Source of the DNA: Erythrobasidium yunnanense
Lineage: Eukaryota; Basidiomycota; Cystobasidiomycetes; Erythrobasidiales; Erythrobasidiaceae
Assembly (NCBI GenBank): GCA_001600175.1
Contig: BCJC01000002.1
Location: forward strand, 2,205,111-2,269,110
Direction of reading: 5' to 3'
DNA length: 64,000 nt
Shown: positions 1-11,338 of the stretch, in pieces
Numbering within the stretch: the stretch's first letter is position 1
How the letters are laid out: every line of letters begins with the position of its first letter
Notes under the pieces: generated by a model
What the model saw: only the letters and a program-made list of their open reading frames with translations
What the model was told of the DNA's origin: nothing
Databases searched by the model: none
Made by a program: the position numbers and the translations under genes

Positions 1-2337
1 CTGACGTGCCGCTTACAGGAACAGCAGAAGGAGCAACCGCTTCAGCGGAAGGCGCTATTTGCGGCTCCACCTTCCAGACTGACGGATTCGCCCAGTTTCG
101 CAAAACGAGCAGATCCGATATGATCACGCACGGCCATCCGGCAGTATGCGCGCTGAAGGGTCCTATAGTCAGTAAGGTATACGTACAGACAATGAAGGTT
201 TAACGTACGTCGTGCCCGGTGCGGCCGGAGCTAGGACAAACGTTCTATCGAAAGATCGCAGGCCAGTGGACGGAACTAGCACCACGAGATTAGATCAGAA
301 CTTATGTGTCTCTTTAATGGAATGGATGTGCTCAACGTACGTTCGGCATACTCGCCATGAACAACCACGACCAGCAGTTCAGGATACGCTTCTGACGTCC
401 CCGGCTGTTGCCACGTATCGACCAAGAATCTGCTTGCATCCGTCATGGGATGCTGTGTCTTCGGTAATTTCGCTGAGAAAGCAGCTATCGCATCGTTTCC
501 GACATGCAGTGTTTCTTCTCTTCGTTCTGATCGCACAATGCAGCAGATCAGCCTAATCTAGCTACAAGACTTGGAGGAAAACGCTTACGTGAGTTCTTGG
601 TCCTCACAAAATTCCTGCTCAGATTCTCCTGATTCTTCCCTTGTCCGTGCGAAGCAGCATTGTCATATGCTGAACCTAGGTAGCTAGCCCACGACAGCTC
701 TCTTTGCTTCGATATCTGTTCAGGAGTCATGTGTTGTAGCCTCCTAGCGCGTTCCGAGACGGTCGTGCTGACGCTCAGACTGAACGTAGCTTGAGGCGCA
801 TACGCGAAGATGAGCTGCGAGCGGTCGCCATCGAAGATAGTGAAGAATCTGAGAACGCATAAACTCGTTGGACATTGATTCCTTTTGCATGGCGCGGTTG
901 ATGGACCTACTTTTGAAGGAAAGCGCCCATTGCATTCCTACTCGTATCGGCATCGACGAAGCCCGGCTGCATGCTTAGCGGCAGTACGACTTTACTCCGA
1001 TTTCCACCACTACTCCTCTTCTTTGCATCGCCATTCATCCCCGTTTCTTGCATGGTATCATTCGCTCTTTTCGATCGACCGGCAATGTTTAAACTACTGA
1101 TGACTGCTTCGGCTGTAGGTGGTTTCGGAATAGGGATCGTTTGATCTATAGGAATACCGTCTAGAAGGGTGATCGACGGAAACCTTCTGCGGACTTGGCT
1201 ATAAACCAGGCAAGTCAGTATACCGCTACAAGGGCGAAAGAGGGCAAGAAAGGATGTCTAACCTTTGATAGTCGGCGGCGCTCTTCTTGTTCTCCCTCTC
1301 TTGTAGAGGATTGCCAGCCAGTATCAACTCTTTCATTTCTCCAAGACCAGGTTTCCCTCCCATGATCGACCCAATCACCGTTGAAAGAGGGTTGAGATGC
1401 GAGTACTGCGCAACAATGTAGGTTAATCAGTCATGCTATGTCAAAGCGAGAGAGGCAGAATTACGGCTGACCTGGCTAATGAGATTTCCTTGCAGCGATA
1501 GATTATGCAGCTTGGGGAAGTAGCGAACGAGGACTGAAGGCGCTAGATCATCCAGGTTGTTCAGGTTGTTATTCGCCAGCGAAAGGGATTGCAGCTGTTA
1601 TTGCATTGATCGACCATGTCAGCAGAGTATTCTAGATGGTCGTGAACGAGGCTGGATCAAGAGCCTTGCTGAACTACTCACATTTGGACAGAGTTCGTTG
1701 GCCAATTTCCACAGCGCTGGTGCTGCATTCCTAGGTGCTCCTTTCTGACCAGGCGCTCGCAATTTGGAGCTAACAAAAGCTGCATCCGATGCCATGTTCT
1801 ATGGTAAACGTGTCAGCAAGGTGATCTTGACGAAGTTGGCGGCTGCTGTGTCCAGGCTGACCTCCAAATTCAGCAGACCAGACTCTGCACTCCATCTGTT
1901 CTTGATGAGGGTTCTCAGCGACTCGATAGCTCCCTTTGCATCCTTTTCGCGTATTACTGCAGGCTTGTTTCCCGATGAACGAGCTGCTGCTGTCGAGAGA
2001 CCTGATGTGCGATGACTGGTAACTGTGCTGGCCGAGTATGGCGTTTTGGTCTGTGATTTGGCGAGTGAATGGAGGTCGTGTACATTCTTCAGAGAATGTT
2101 CGTAGGAAGGTATATATTCGAATCGAAGTCGATGAGCCGTACCCTTGTTAGACCACCTCCGGATGCACCACCTCTTGTACCGCTCCTGACTCTTCTTTCT
2201 GGCCCAGATCTGCTGCTCGACGCTTCTGCCATGCCTACATCTTGATTGGCTGCTGCTGCAGCTGCTGCTGCCGCCGCTGCTCGCCCATTGATGCTAATTG
2301 TGGTCGTTGGCTTTCCTCGTCGAGCTGCTGGAGCCAT
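1..2337 (-). CDS. MEX67: mRNA export factor Mex67/NXF1 (3' end outside window)
   Basis: Partial gene, ten exons in view: 2337-2143, 2086-1862, 1798-1682, 1594-1472, 1405-1263, 1198-911, 848-589, 526-341, 275-209, 152-1. Mex67 is the shuttling receptor that carries mRNPs through the nuclear pore. Visible in order: a basic Gly/Arg-rich N-terminus with an alanine run (GCN repeat), a leucine-rich repeat domain (LSLANNNL, LHNLSLQGNLIS, ELILAGNPLQ), a linker, then an NTF2-like domain opening with PLSMQPGFVDADTSRNAMGA and closing with GLRSFDRTF and NWANPSVWKVE. The C-terminal UBA-like domain should lie left of position 1. Exon phases are consistent throughout, and several introns show CTGAC branch points. 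The first intron (2142-2087) is the least certain, and the usual RRM-like domain before the LRR is weak. The start ATG at 2337 is the first in frame. Confidence 0.9.
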
Positions 2338-3066
2338 CCCAAAGCATGCGGCGGGCGCAGAGTAGGTTCGCAGCTAATCTTTACGATACTGTCTTGTTGT
2401 ACAGAACCTGCTAAAAGTGAGATCGATTTGAACGAGTTGGGAGATTGCAGAAAGCAAACAGTCACGCTTTTCTCGGAGGTTGGCGATACTCCCATTGTTG
2501 GGCGCCATTAAGCCGACATCCAAGGAGTGCTTTGGATGCGTAAAACTGGCTTGTTGTACAGCCTTGAAAAGTGTTTTAACTTTATGCTACTTCTGGATAC
2601 GAAATTGTTGCGTGAAGTCACTCGAGCCGGCCCTGATGTAGCGTTCGAACGGCCAGATAAAGCCAGCTTGACTAGAGAAGAGCTTATGTTCGCTATACAG
2701 ATAACAGAATGAGCAGCTGTACAACGCTCTAATGTAGAATGACAGCCCGTTTGACAGGCACTAATTACCGCGCCTTGGCCTTTCGCCACGATGCAGTACA
2801 GCTGCCTACTGTCAACCAAATCACACCTATCAAGCCAGAAACGGGCCTATTCGATGCGAGCCTCCGCTGTACCACCTCATTTCGTTCACACCAGCTCGAC
2901 TTCACCCTCGCTCTTAATTCGATGTAACTATAGATACATAGCTAGATAGCTGCTAGATGTACATAGATCCGTGTATTCGTAGATTGTCTCACTCCATGTG
3001 GTGGTGACCTTTTTGCAATCTAACCAACCAACCAACCAACCAGAACATACAAGTTAATACGCAAAG
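2338..3066. other. Intergenic region, MEX67 / copper transporter
   Basis: A 729 bp gap between two divergent genes. It holds short overlapping open frames on both strands (for example 2527-2712 plus) with no recognisable protein and no splice pattern. The only structured element seen is the short AACC repeat next to the transporter start. It presumably holds both promoters and 5' UTRs; no specific site was identified. Confidence 0.5.
3022..3042. repeat. (AACC)5 microsatellite
   Basis: Five uninterrupted AACC units plus one base, lying 25 bp upstream of the copper transporter ATG, so probably in its 5' UTR. Confidence 0.9.
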
Positions 3067-3672
3067 ATGGACCACAGCAGCCATAGTATGACAGGCATGA
3101 ACATGGATGCAGGGTCATGCAAAGGTGAGCCGAATCAGCGAGCGGAAGAACAACGCTGATAGCAACCCGTAGTTTCCATGCTCTGGAATTGGTACACCGT
3201 TGACTCCTGCTTCCTTGCTGAATCATGGCATAACGAGACGAAGGGTCAATTTGCTGGAACTGTTCTGGGTGTCTTCCTGCTGGCAATGAGCGTCGAGGGC
3301 ATTCGTCGGATAGGCCGGATACACGATAGACAGCTGGTCGCAGCCCTGAATGCTGCAAAGAGGAATGCAAAGTGCGGATGCGGAAGCAAGAACCCAGCAG
3401 ACCTGGACAGCGAGAGCAAGTTTGTCAAGATGCATTGCAGGCCCAAGATTCCAGAATTCCCATCGTGGTCGCAACAAGCGGTCCGAGGTGGAATCTATGG
3501 CATACAGTTCACAGTCGCTTTCCTCCTCATGCTCCTCGGAATGTACTTCAATGGATACGTCCTCTTCGCCATCTTCCTGGGAGGAGCTACGGGATTCACC
3601 CTCTTCGGCAGCGACACCCTGGCAGCGGGAGCGAATGGAAAGGTCGTCACAGAAAGCCCGTGTTGCTGCTAG
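3067..3672 (+). CDS. Ctr-family copper transporter
   Basis: Two exons, 3067-3124 and 3173-3672, 185 residues; the 48 bp intron is in phase. Ctr proteins are trimeric three-helix channels importing Cu(I) across the plasma or vacuolar membrane. Seen in the sequence: a short Met/His-rich N-terminus (MDHSSHSMTGMNMDAG), three hydrophobic segments, the MxxxM motif of helix 2 (MLLGM) and the GxxxG of helix 3 (GGATG), and a C-terminal cysteine cluster (SPCCC) of the kind that hands copper to chaperones. A hydrophilic loop with a CGCG motif links helices 1 and 2. The small size and single Met cluster fit either a Ctr2-like vacuolar or a low-affinity plasma-membrane type; the sequence does not decide. 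Confidence 0.93.
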
Positions 3673-4001
3673 CAGAGCATGTGAATATCGATGTCCGTTG
3701 TATCAGCATCGGGAGAAGGAGGGACTACGCGAGAGGAACGTTGGCCGATAGAACAGGCGTATCCGGCATCAAGCAGGAAGGTTGAGATGGTGGTAGATGA
3801 GGAAGTGTAGAGCTTGTTGTCTCAAAATTAAAGCCACCGGGCTGAACGCTCCGCCGGAGGCTCTTCTGGCCCACCTTTTCTTTGCGGTATGTCTAGTGTC
3901 GATGCTCTCTGAATCTCCACACCATATCCTTGACCGCGCTGTGCCGGCAAGCAAGCTTGCAGCGCCATGAGTCTCAGCCTACCAGGACAACGACACAGCT
4001 G
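3673..4001. other. Convergent 3' intergenic region
   Basis: A 329 bp gap between the converging 3' ends of the copper transporter and ARH1. No gene or repeat is seen; it should contain both terminators. Confidence 0.5.
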
Positions 4002-5769
4002 TCATCCCAGAACCCCCAGCATATCTTGGACAGTTACGAACTTCTCCCTTTCCTTGCCTAACTTCTCTCCATTCTTTCTTTCTTGCTGGTCTATCGCTTT
4101 CCAGTCTGTCCAGCTGACGATTCTCTGGTCTCCAAAGCCTTGATCGCGCAGATCTGGAAGATCCGCTATGCTCTCGTTTATTTGCGAGCTGTTCTTGACG
4201 AAGTCGCTGATCATGAGTTCGGCAGTCTGGAAGGCGTCATACATGGTCGTTGCGATGACTCCATTCGGACCTCGAGCCAGCCAGCCGGAGACATACATCC
4301 CCTTCACGAGGTTACCCTCTTCATCTTGTATTCTTCCTTCGATATTCCGAACGATACCTTTCCTTTGATCGAAAGGCAGACCTTGTATACCGATCGACCG
4401 ATACCCTACGCTTTTCAGGAGGAAATCCGTATTCGTGGCAACGGTCTGTCCAGTCCCACGAGCCATATACGAAGATGGGTCTACGACATCGTTGCTCGGT
4501 AGAGTACTTGTCGAGACAGGTGCCAGATCGTTCAGCTCGTACTTTATGCTCGAGATCGGACCGGAGGAAGTGCCTTCTTTGCTGAGAAGCGCAATCGGCG
4601 AACGACAGAAAGACAGTGACCAGCTAGCGGCGTTCGGAGAGGTAGGGTCTACAGCGGATGAAGTAGTCGCCTTCTGCATCAAGCCCAGTAAGCGCTTCTT
4701 CATTCTTGCATTTTCCATCTTGCCACCCCTTGATGCGAAGTCATCCATCTCCCTGAGGGCTGCCCTGACAAGCTGAATGTCCTCTTCAGACATGTTGAAC
4801 TCCACGCCGGCTTCTTCCTGTAATGCGACTAACTCCCTTATTTCCTTTGTCGTCGCGGCAAATTGCAGTGGTCCTCTCCGTCCCACGATTTCGACATCTC
4901 GTATACTGCTCTTTGCTAACTCTGCTAGTACAGACTCTGGTATGTCCGTCTTGCTGAGCTTCGCTAGCTCCTTCTCGTTCGTCCCGGACAGAAGTATTCT
5001 TGCGCAATCGAGCGCGACATTGCCCTGTCCGATGATAGTTGCTTTGTGTAAATCCGATAAGTCGAGTCTATTGACAGTAGAATTCGTATGAAACGGAGAA
5101 TGCGGGTGGCCGTTGTACCAATGTACGAAGGATCTCGCTGATAGCACGTTTTGCAGGTCCGGCGAGTCGTCATTCAGGACTGATGCACCCAGAGAACGAT
5201 CATGCGAAGCGCCATAGGTGAAGAGAATATTGTGGTAGTATGGTCGCAAGAAGGATAGGGGTATACTCAGAGCATGCTGAGTCGGCCGAGACTGATCACT
5301 GGACGGCTTAAAGGTGGCATCTTTTGAGGCAACAGAGGGCGCTGATGGCCCTCCAATCTGAACATTCCCGAAATATCGAAACCGAGCGTCTTCTGCCATT
5401 TCCTCGAATTTATGTATGCAGTTCTAGGGATTCTGGATCAGCATGCGTCAGTTAGCATGGACTTGATGATAGTCTTACTTTGACCTCGGGATGATCTGGC
5501 GCGACACCATACCTCACGAGCCCGAAAGGCACAGGGAGTTCTTCGAACATATCAATCTTTACATTTCGCGAGCCAGCAAGACCCAGTATTCTTGAAGCAG
5601 CATAGAATCCAGCTGGGCCCGAGCCTACGATGGCCAATCTGTATGGGCGGTCATGTAGGGAATTGGCAGCATCATCGCTCGAAGTGGCATAGAATCTTCT
5701 GCGCAATCTTGTGGTAGATCTGGCCTGTTCGCGTAGACATTGACTACAGCTTGTAAAGAACTGCTTCAT
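4002..5769 (-). CDS. ARH1: NADPH:adrenodoxin/ferredoxin reductase, mitochondrial
   Basis: Two exons, 5769-5479 and 5423-4002, 570 residues. This FAD enzyme passes electrons from NADPH to the mitochondrial ferredoxin that feeds Fe-S cluster assembly and heme A synthesis. Seen: an Arg/Ser-rich N-terminus typical of a mitochondrial presequence ([18 protein letters not shown]), the FAD dinucleotide fold ([13 protein letters not shown]), the family segment [17 protein letters not shown] just before the intron, the NADPH-binding [14 protein letters not shown] near residue 229, and the C-terminal FAD-contacting [11 protein letters not shown] Ser/Thr-rich insertion near residues 120-160 makes it longer than yeast Arh1 (about 490). 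I chose the ATG at 5769 because an in-frame ATG 52 codons upstream would put 52 extra residues before the presequence. It is divergent from a mitochondrial PPR gene. Confidence 0.93.
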
Positions 5770-5967
5770 ACTGAAATCAGCACCAGATTTGCGACGTATC
5801 GCATCAAAGCCAAAGGCTCGGCTTTTTGCTTCGTTCGCAATCTTGCACAACTTCTTGAAACGCTTAGAGAAGGTGTATATTGTGTAAGTAAGATTATCTA
5901 ACGTTGATCTGCTTATGCGAACCACTAATTAGAGCTGTCTAGTCGGGCCAGCCAGTTACTCTGGATT
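5770..5967. promoter_or_regulatory. Shared divergent promoter, ARH1 / PPR gene
   Basis: Only 198 bp separate the ATGs of two divergent genes whose products both look mitochondrial. No specific factor site was identified; that it works as a bidirectional promoter is inferred from spacing alone. Confidence 0.4.
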
Positions 5968-8900
5968 ATGCAAGCGCAGCTTGGCAGCGCAAAGAAGCAA
6001 GCCAGCAGAATCGCAACTACCACAACCTTAGCAAGATGTACATGTCAAGCTGCCAGGCAGCCATCGAGACGAGCATCGACGAGCGCCGTGACGCTCGATG
6101 ATCCAAGCTTCTTCTTCTTTCCGTCATATACTGCAGCCAGACCTTCTCCACCACGTTCGCATTCTCCTGCACGTACTCGCACCCGGTCAAGGTCTCGATA
6201 CAGCCTGCTCCGACGATACGATTCCCAACCTCTCATTTCAAGCCGGCTTCAGCTTGTACATAGCACGCTACCCCTCCTTCCTGCTGGAATAGCAAGATCA
6301 CGATCCACAACATCCTCTGAAGCCTATGAGGCGCTGGCCGGTCCTTCCAGTCCAGCTTTGCTTGGTACTGACAGTCAGACATCGGATGGCGCAAGTCAGC
6401 AGGAGCAACAGCCGGGAGACCTGAAGGGCAAAGGAAGAGACAGTGGCTCTGGAGCAATATGGAACTCAGCAGAAGTAGAGGCCAGACTCGCTTTGGCAAA
6501 GAGAATCGAGGATCTATACTTTGAGAGGGGAACATTCCAGAAGCTATTGAAGCAGGACAAATTACCGAGAGCGCGTCAAATCTATGAAGATGTTGCGAAC
6601 GACCTCCACTCGCACTTGAACACTTTTCCACCGTTCGAGGAAGAAGCCAAGGAGCTTGTCAGATCGCTACAACAGATCCTTCCGCAATTTATTCACTGCT
6701 ATGTCGCGTATAGCGACTCAACTGTCATTACCGATCTCATATCTTCCTTTGAAGAAAGCTTCTATTTCCCTGAAGCGGAATGGTCGAAAACCCCCACTAC
6801 CGGCTCTTACAATATGCTACTGCAGACATACGTGCAACAGCTCAATGTTTCGAAAGCTTTTGAGACGGTCACCCGCATGAAGCGCAAACGGCGTGACCCT
6901 ACAGTCCGGACGTGGACTCTCCTTATCACCTTATACTCCCACAAACGCGATCCGACAAGCGCAAGGAAAGTCTTTGAGGAGATGTTGAATGCGGGAGTGG
7001 AACCTACTCAGCACAGCTATACAGCTCTCATGAACGCTCACGTCGAAGCTGGGCAATGGGACGAAGCCGTGGAGATATTCAGATTCCTGGACGACCACCC
7101 ACTCGAGCATCTACTTAAGCCTGATATACAAATATGGACGACTCTGATCAAGGCGTATGTCCTGATGGGCGCGCCGATCGACCAAATCTTGCATCTTTAC
7201 CGCGAAATCTTGCAAAGGCGCTTGAGTCCACAACCTCGCACATTCACCTTGATGTTACAAGCAGCATGCGATGCTGGGCAAATAGACTTAGCGGAGGAGA
7301 TCTTCGCAAAAATGGATAGTCTGGACAGAATGAGGGATGAGACTGCAGAGCCACTTGCAAACGTCTATTCCTTCTCAGTCATGATCAGAGGTTTGATGCG
7401 GGCTGGACACAGAGATACGGCTGGCGAATACTTCGACGAGATGCGCAGACGGGGAATCGAGCCGACTTCTGCAACTTGGAGTATCCTTATATCAGCATAC
7501 GCGAAAGGCAACGAGTCAGATTCAGGTCAAATCGTGCAAGGCCTGCTCGACGACTTCATGGAAACCTATATGAACAATATCGATCCCGAAAAACCCAGAG
7601 TGCCTCACAGAATGGACCCAAGTATCGCACGCGGTCTGGCGTTGCAATCTGTATACGGACCGGTCATAACAGCATACGCTCAAGCTGCAAATCTCAAACA
7701 CGACAATTCGGCGGCTCTATCGAACCCCGCCGAGCAGGCAGAACTGCCGGAGCGAGTCAGACCGTCTTCTGGCAGCGACAAAGCGCTCAAAAGCCTCCAA
7801 CAAATGTTAGCTCACCCACACTCGAAACCTTCCATTGCAACGTACACAGCACTCCTTGATGCATATCGAAGGGTAGACGATGTTGAAGGGATGCTAGAAC
7901 TTTGGCAAGTCATTGTGGACTTCGCTCTCGACATCACCCCTCAAGACTACACGCAGCTCTTACGCGGCGCTACCACAGATGATGTGAGCCCTGAACAAAT
8001 GCCCGTTGATCCATCACGACGAAACCTGCTCTGTCTGCCGTTATCTATCCTCATCAACGGTCTATCCGCCAATCACAGACATGATCTTGTCGCCGAGATC
8101 TGGGCTGAAGTCCAGCACAGAGGATTCGGCTACGATGCGAGCAATTTCAACCACTTGGCAGTAGCCTTCAGCCGGGCTGGCGAACTCTGGAGAGCATTCT
8201 GGACTGTGGAAACAGTCATACTACAGCCAGAGGTAGAGATGGAGGACATATCATCCTTCAAGAGGGAGGATCTGAAGGAAACCGTCGACTATCCGCTCGA
8301 GGGGGAAACTGCAGTATCCGACACTGTCGTGGATGATCAGAACGACCTCGGTGCCAGTCTACTGGCTGCCAGAGTTGATACTCCGATCAGGCCGCCAAAC
8401 CGGGCGCACGAAATGCAACCAGATTTCAAGAATCGATTACAGCGCCAGCATATCAGGCTTCAACTTCCAGAAGTAGACCTCGATGATCAAGTGCAGCTCG
8501 CTCAGCATCGCGAGCCAGAAATGTTGGAAGCAGGGCCGGCGACTCCTGCCACGTCTCTTCCCCGAAAGTCGGAAGATACCACTGACATAGAAAGTGAGGA
8601 CAGCGGAGACATGGTGGACGCGGAGCTCCAGTCTGATCATGATACACGTTCTGCGTCTACGCTCTCTGTCCCAGCCGAGGTTGAAGGCGGAAGTCTCAGC
8701 CTCAGCACACCCAACGTTGGCGTGCCAGGCGTACCGAATTTACAGCAAACCATCACGGCAAGCTTCCAACAGATGGCAAAAGCCCGCAAGAAAGCGCTTT
8801 GGACTGTACATGCAGCCACACTTACGGAGCTCGAATTAGCCCTGCTCCGCCTTGAGCGGAAGGTAGACGAAGGGGACAGTGAGTCCACAGGGCAAGGGAA

Positions 8901-9027
8901 GGTACAGCCTGGAGAGACAGCAGAGCTAGCAGCTAACATCCGCGCGAACTTCCCGTTAACTATTCGAGCGATAGAACAGCATCGCGCCAAGTTAGATTTG
9001 GCGAGAGGCAGGCTTCTGCGGGCCTAA
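5968..9027 (+). CDS. Pentatricopeptide repeat (PPR) protein, probably mitochondrial
   Basis: Single-exon gene, 1,019 residues, unusual here where nearly all genes are spliced. The N-terminus is rich in Arg, Ser and Thr with few acidic residues, as expected for a mitochondrial presequence. From about residue 278 a run of helical hairpins of about 35 residues carries the PPR signature: YNMLLQTYVQQ, WTLLITLYSHKRDP, YTALMNAHVEAGQWDEA, WTTLIKAYVLMG, FSVMIRGLMRAGHRDTA, WSILISAYAKG, and further ones near 622 (YTALLDAYRRVDDVEG) and 690. The last third is acidic and low in complexity, ending in a coiled-coil-like helix. PPR proteins bind organelle RNA and act in its stability, processing or translation. 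The target cannot be read from the sequence. It is not close enough to a named fungal PPR protein to assign a symbol. Confidence 0.88.
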   Translation: MQAQLGSAKKQASRIATTTTLARCTCQAARQPSRRASTSAVTLDDPSFFFFPSYTAARPSPPRSHSPARTRTRSRSRYSLLRRYDSQPLISSRLQLVHSTLPLLPAGIARSRSTTSSEAYEALAGPSSPALLGTDSQTSDGASQQEQQPGDLKGKGRDSGSGAIWNSAEVEARLALAKRIEDLYFERGTFQKLLKQDKLPRARQIYEDVANDLHSHLNTFPPFEEEAKELVRSLQQILPQFIHCYVAYSDSTVITDLISSFEESFYFPEAEWSKTPTTGSYNMLLQTYVQQLNVSKAFETVTRMKRKRRDPTVRTWTLLITLYSHKRDPTSARKVFEEMLNAGVEPTQHSYTALMNAHVEAGQWDEAVEIFRFLDDHPLEHLLKPDIQIWTTLIKAYVLMGAPIDQILHLYREILQRRLSPQPRTFTLMLQAACDAGQIDLAEEIFAKMDSLDRMRDETAEPLANVYSFSVMIRGLMRAGHRDTAGEYFDEMRRRGIEPTSATWSILISAYAKGNESDSGQIVQGLLDDFMETYMNNIDPEKPRVPHRMDPSIARGLALQSVYGPVITAYAQAANLKHDNSAALSNPAEQAELPERVRPSSGSDKALKSLQQMLAHPHSKPSIATYTALLDAYRRVDDVEGMLELWQVIVDFALDITPQDYTQLLRGATTDDVSPEQMPVDPSRRNLLCLPLSILINGLSANHRHDLVAEIWAEVQHRGFGYDASNFNHLAVAFSRAGELWRAFWTVETVILQPEVEMEDISSFKREDLKETVDYPLEGETAVSDTVVDDQNDLGASLLAARVDTPIRPPNRAHEMQPDFKNRLQRQHIRLQLPEVDLDDQVQLAQHREPEMLEAGPATPATSLPRKSEDTTDIESEDSGDMVDAELQSDHDTRSASTLSVPAEVEGGSLSLSTPNVGVPGVPNLQQTITASFQQMAKARKKALWTVHAATLTELELALLRLERKVDEGDSESTGQGKVQPGETAELAANIRANFPLTIRAIEQHRAKLDLARGRLLRA

Positions 9028-9440
9028 TGTATTGCGGGATGTAGGAGAAGCAATGAAACAAGTGTCGCCTCGCTCAATCTGTCATTGCTCTGTGTTGAAG
9101 CCTGCAGATCCGTGCTTGCCTTCTTGCCCGCTGGGCTTCACTACAGCATTTGTGCGCTATTGATACACTGAACAACAGTAATTCTACGGACAACCATGCA
9201 ATATGAGTTTTACGAAAGTGAACCGATGAGCACTAGTCTAAGTCTGACAGAACGCGCTTTTAATACCATGATGTCGGGCAAGCCTGGGAAGTAGCGTTGA
9301 GTTGGGAGAGAAACGACGCAGGGATTGGTGTCACGGTACATTCATGATAGGGAATACCGTGAAAGCAGGCCATGAATGGGTGAACGCCCCTGTTGCACAG
9401 ACCTCTCGGACTGCATGCCAGCGGAGCTGCTACCCCTTAT
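9028..9440. other. Convergent 3' intergenic region
   Basis: 413 bp between the 3' ends of the PPR gene and the velvet gene. I see no gene, repeat or RNA in it. Confidence 0.45.
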
Positions 9441-11338
9441 CTAGCTGCTCAGATCCCCCTCCTCCTCCGGAACAGGTGTAGTCTCGCCATCGAGGCCTTC
9501 GGAAGGAGCCAAAGCATCTGTCCGTCTCCGCTTGCGATTCGCTCCTCTCCTCTGCACAACGCAAAACCAGTCGCAAAAGCAGAAGTGATAGCGAGACAGA
9601 GGTTGAATACATCAGCAGCTAAACGACCATCGAAAGAGAGTGCAAGCCGCCAAACTTACTGTGGGTATCCTTAGCCCTTGCCGTGCGAACGCTTGACTAA
9701 GAGGGGTTGGATCCAGCATTCCAGGAAACTTCTTAGCCGACATGACCTCGAAGGGAGGTGTGAACACTTCTGCCATGATCGACATTTGGCCTTGCGCCAT
9801 GCCCGTGACCAAACTGCTTCATAGCGCACATTAAGGATATCTATCAGACCCTTGGCGGAGACCCTTGTGACCTACCTCCCGATGGATGCGAGTCGCAAGC
9901 GTATCGAGAACATCCCCTCTGTTCGGACACTGCATGCCACATCGTCAGCTTCTGATGCCATTGTGCCAAACAATGACAAAACGCACCTAAGATCGTGGAA
10001 GACAAACCATACACCATCCGTACTTTCCATAGGAGCTCTGAGACGATGTGCATTCGTGGTGAGAGCACCGACAAGATTCTTGACGCAGGCAATGTCCGTT
10101 AGGTCTGGATTCCCGCGATTTGACGGTGCAGCAGCTGCATGTATCGAATGTGACGTGGCACTTGTAGAAGGTCTGTTCGTGAGTGCTGTCCAAGGTCTAC
10201 GTCCCGAAGAGGAAGATGTTCGAGGAGCTGATAGTGTTGAATTGGAGGAGACTTGTCTGTTCAGCAGGGCGGTTCCTTCACCTGCCATGCTGGGAGGAAA
10301 TGACGAAGGACCCGGAGCTTGGAAAGCAAAGGTGGTCGTTGTCGGCGAAGTCTGAGAGGTCGACATTCGCCGTTGAGATGTGGGAGGAAGTTGCCGCCAG
10401 CTATGCGAGGGTGACGAGACGATCGGCGGTAAGCGAAGCTCTGCAGTACTTGCGGGACTTCGTCTCTCATTGTGATTTTGCAGGTCATCCTGCGACTGTG
10501 GGTATGCAGCTCCAGATGAAGGACGTCTCGAGCGTGAGGTGGGTGATAGTGCCCAATTTTCTCCTGCTTCAGGAGGTAATTGGTCTCTCTCACCCACAGA
10601 TTCATGAGACGCATTCGAAGACCTTCGTCCTGTTGGATACTGAGCCATAGGAAGGCCCGCTGTAGTAGCTGAGCTGCTTGAAGTCGACTGACTGTCCTGC
10701 CAAGGTAGCCGGGCGGGAGCAGGTACGGGCGATGGTTTGTAGTGGTACGATGGATGCTGCACAAGGTTCATCTCTCGGGATTGGTCTGCATCCCATAGAT
10801 CAGCAGCACAGATAAGAAAGGTAATGTCGATTTCGCTACAAAGAAGCGTTAGTACTAGCTGAGATGTTGATGTACCAATCGCTAGTCACATCAGGAGCAT
10901 TCTTGACTCACTTGGCATCGAGCTCGACCTCGGAGTTACCGACTTGACGAAACAGACGGAGGCGTGCTATCAAAGGCGCCGATAATGCTCTCCTGTCAGC
11001 GTCACCGAATCCACATGTTCGACCTCGGCTAGGACTCTGTACGACTTCGAGTTTGTATATGCTTTGCGGTGTTGACGGGTATAGGGAAGGTTGAAGGAGC
11101 AAGGCGGAGATGGTCGACAAAAACAGAAATGAAAAGGGAGATGAAGGTATTCGCTAGTGAGCATCGTCATGCATAGAGCTGTTTCGAATCAGGCACTCAC
11201 AGACGCTGCTCAGACTCTGCTTCCGTCTCTGCTTCCGGCGAGGCGTTCGACGACGCTGGCAGTCCTGATGCTGATAGGCCCAGGTAAGCTAGCAGCTCAA
11301 GCATCGTAAGGCTGATACTTACCTGCTGTTTCCGACAT
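9441..11338 (-). CDS. velB: Velvet-domain regulator, VelB type
   Basis: Seven exons, 11338-11323, 11270-11201, 11061-10912, 10835-9987, 9929-9876, 9813-9660, 9551-9441, summing to 468 codons (467 residues). Velvet proteins are fungal transcription regulators linking development, light response and secondary metabolism; VelB pairs with VosA or VeA. Velvet-domain blocks in order: IYKLEVVQSPSRGRTCGFG, DADRRALSAPLIARLRL, FLICAADLWDADQSREMNLV, then after a long insertion LVGALTTNAHRLRAP, GVWFVFHDLSVRTEGMFSIR, VFTPPFEVMSAKKFPGM and FARQGLRIPTRRG. The domain is split by a Ser/Pro/Gln-rich insertion of roughly 200 residues inside one 849 nt exon; a disordered insertion at this place is typical of VelB, but this one is long. 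The tail is basic (RKRRRTD), a possible nuclear signal. The assignment to VelB rather than VosA rests on the insertion and the short C-terminus. Confidence 0.88.
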
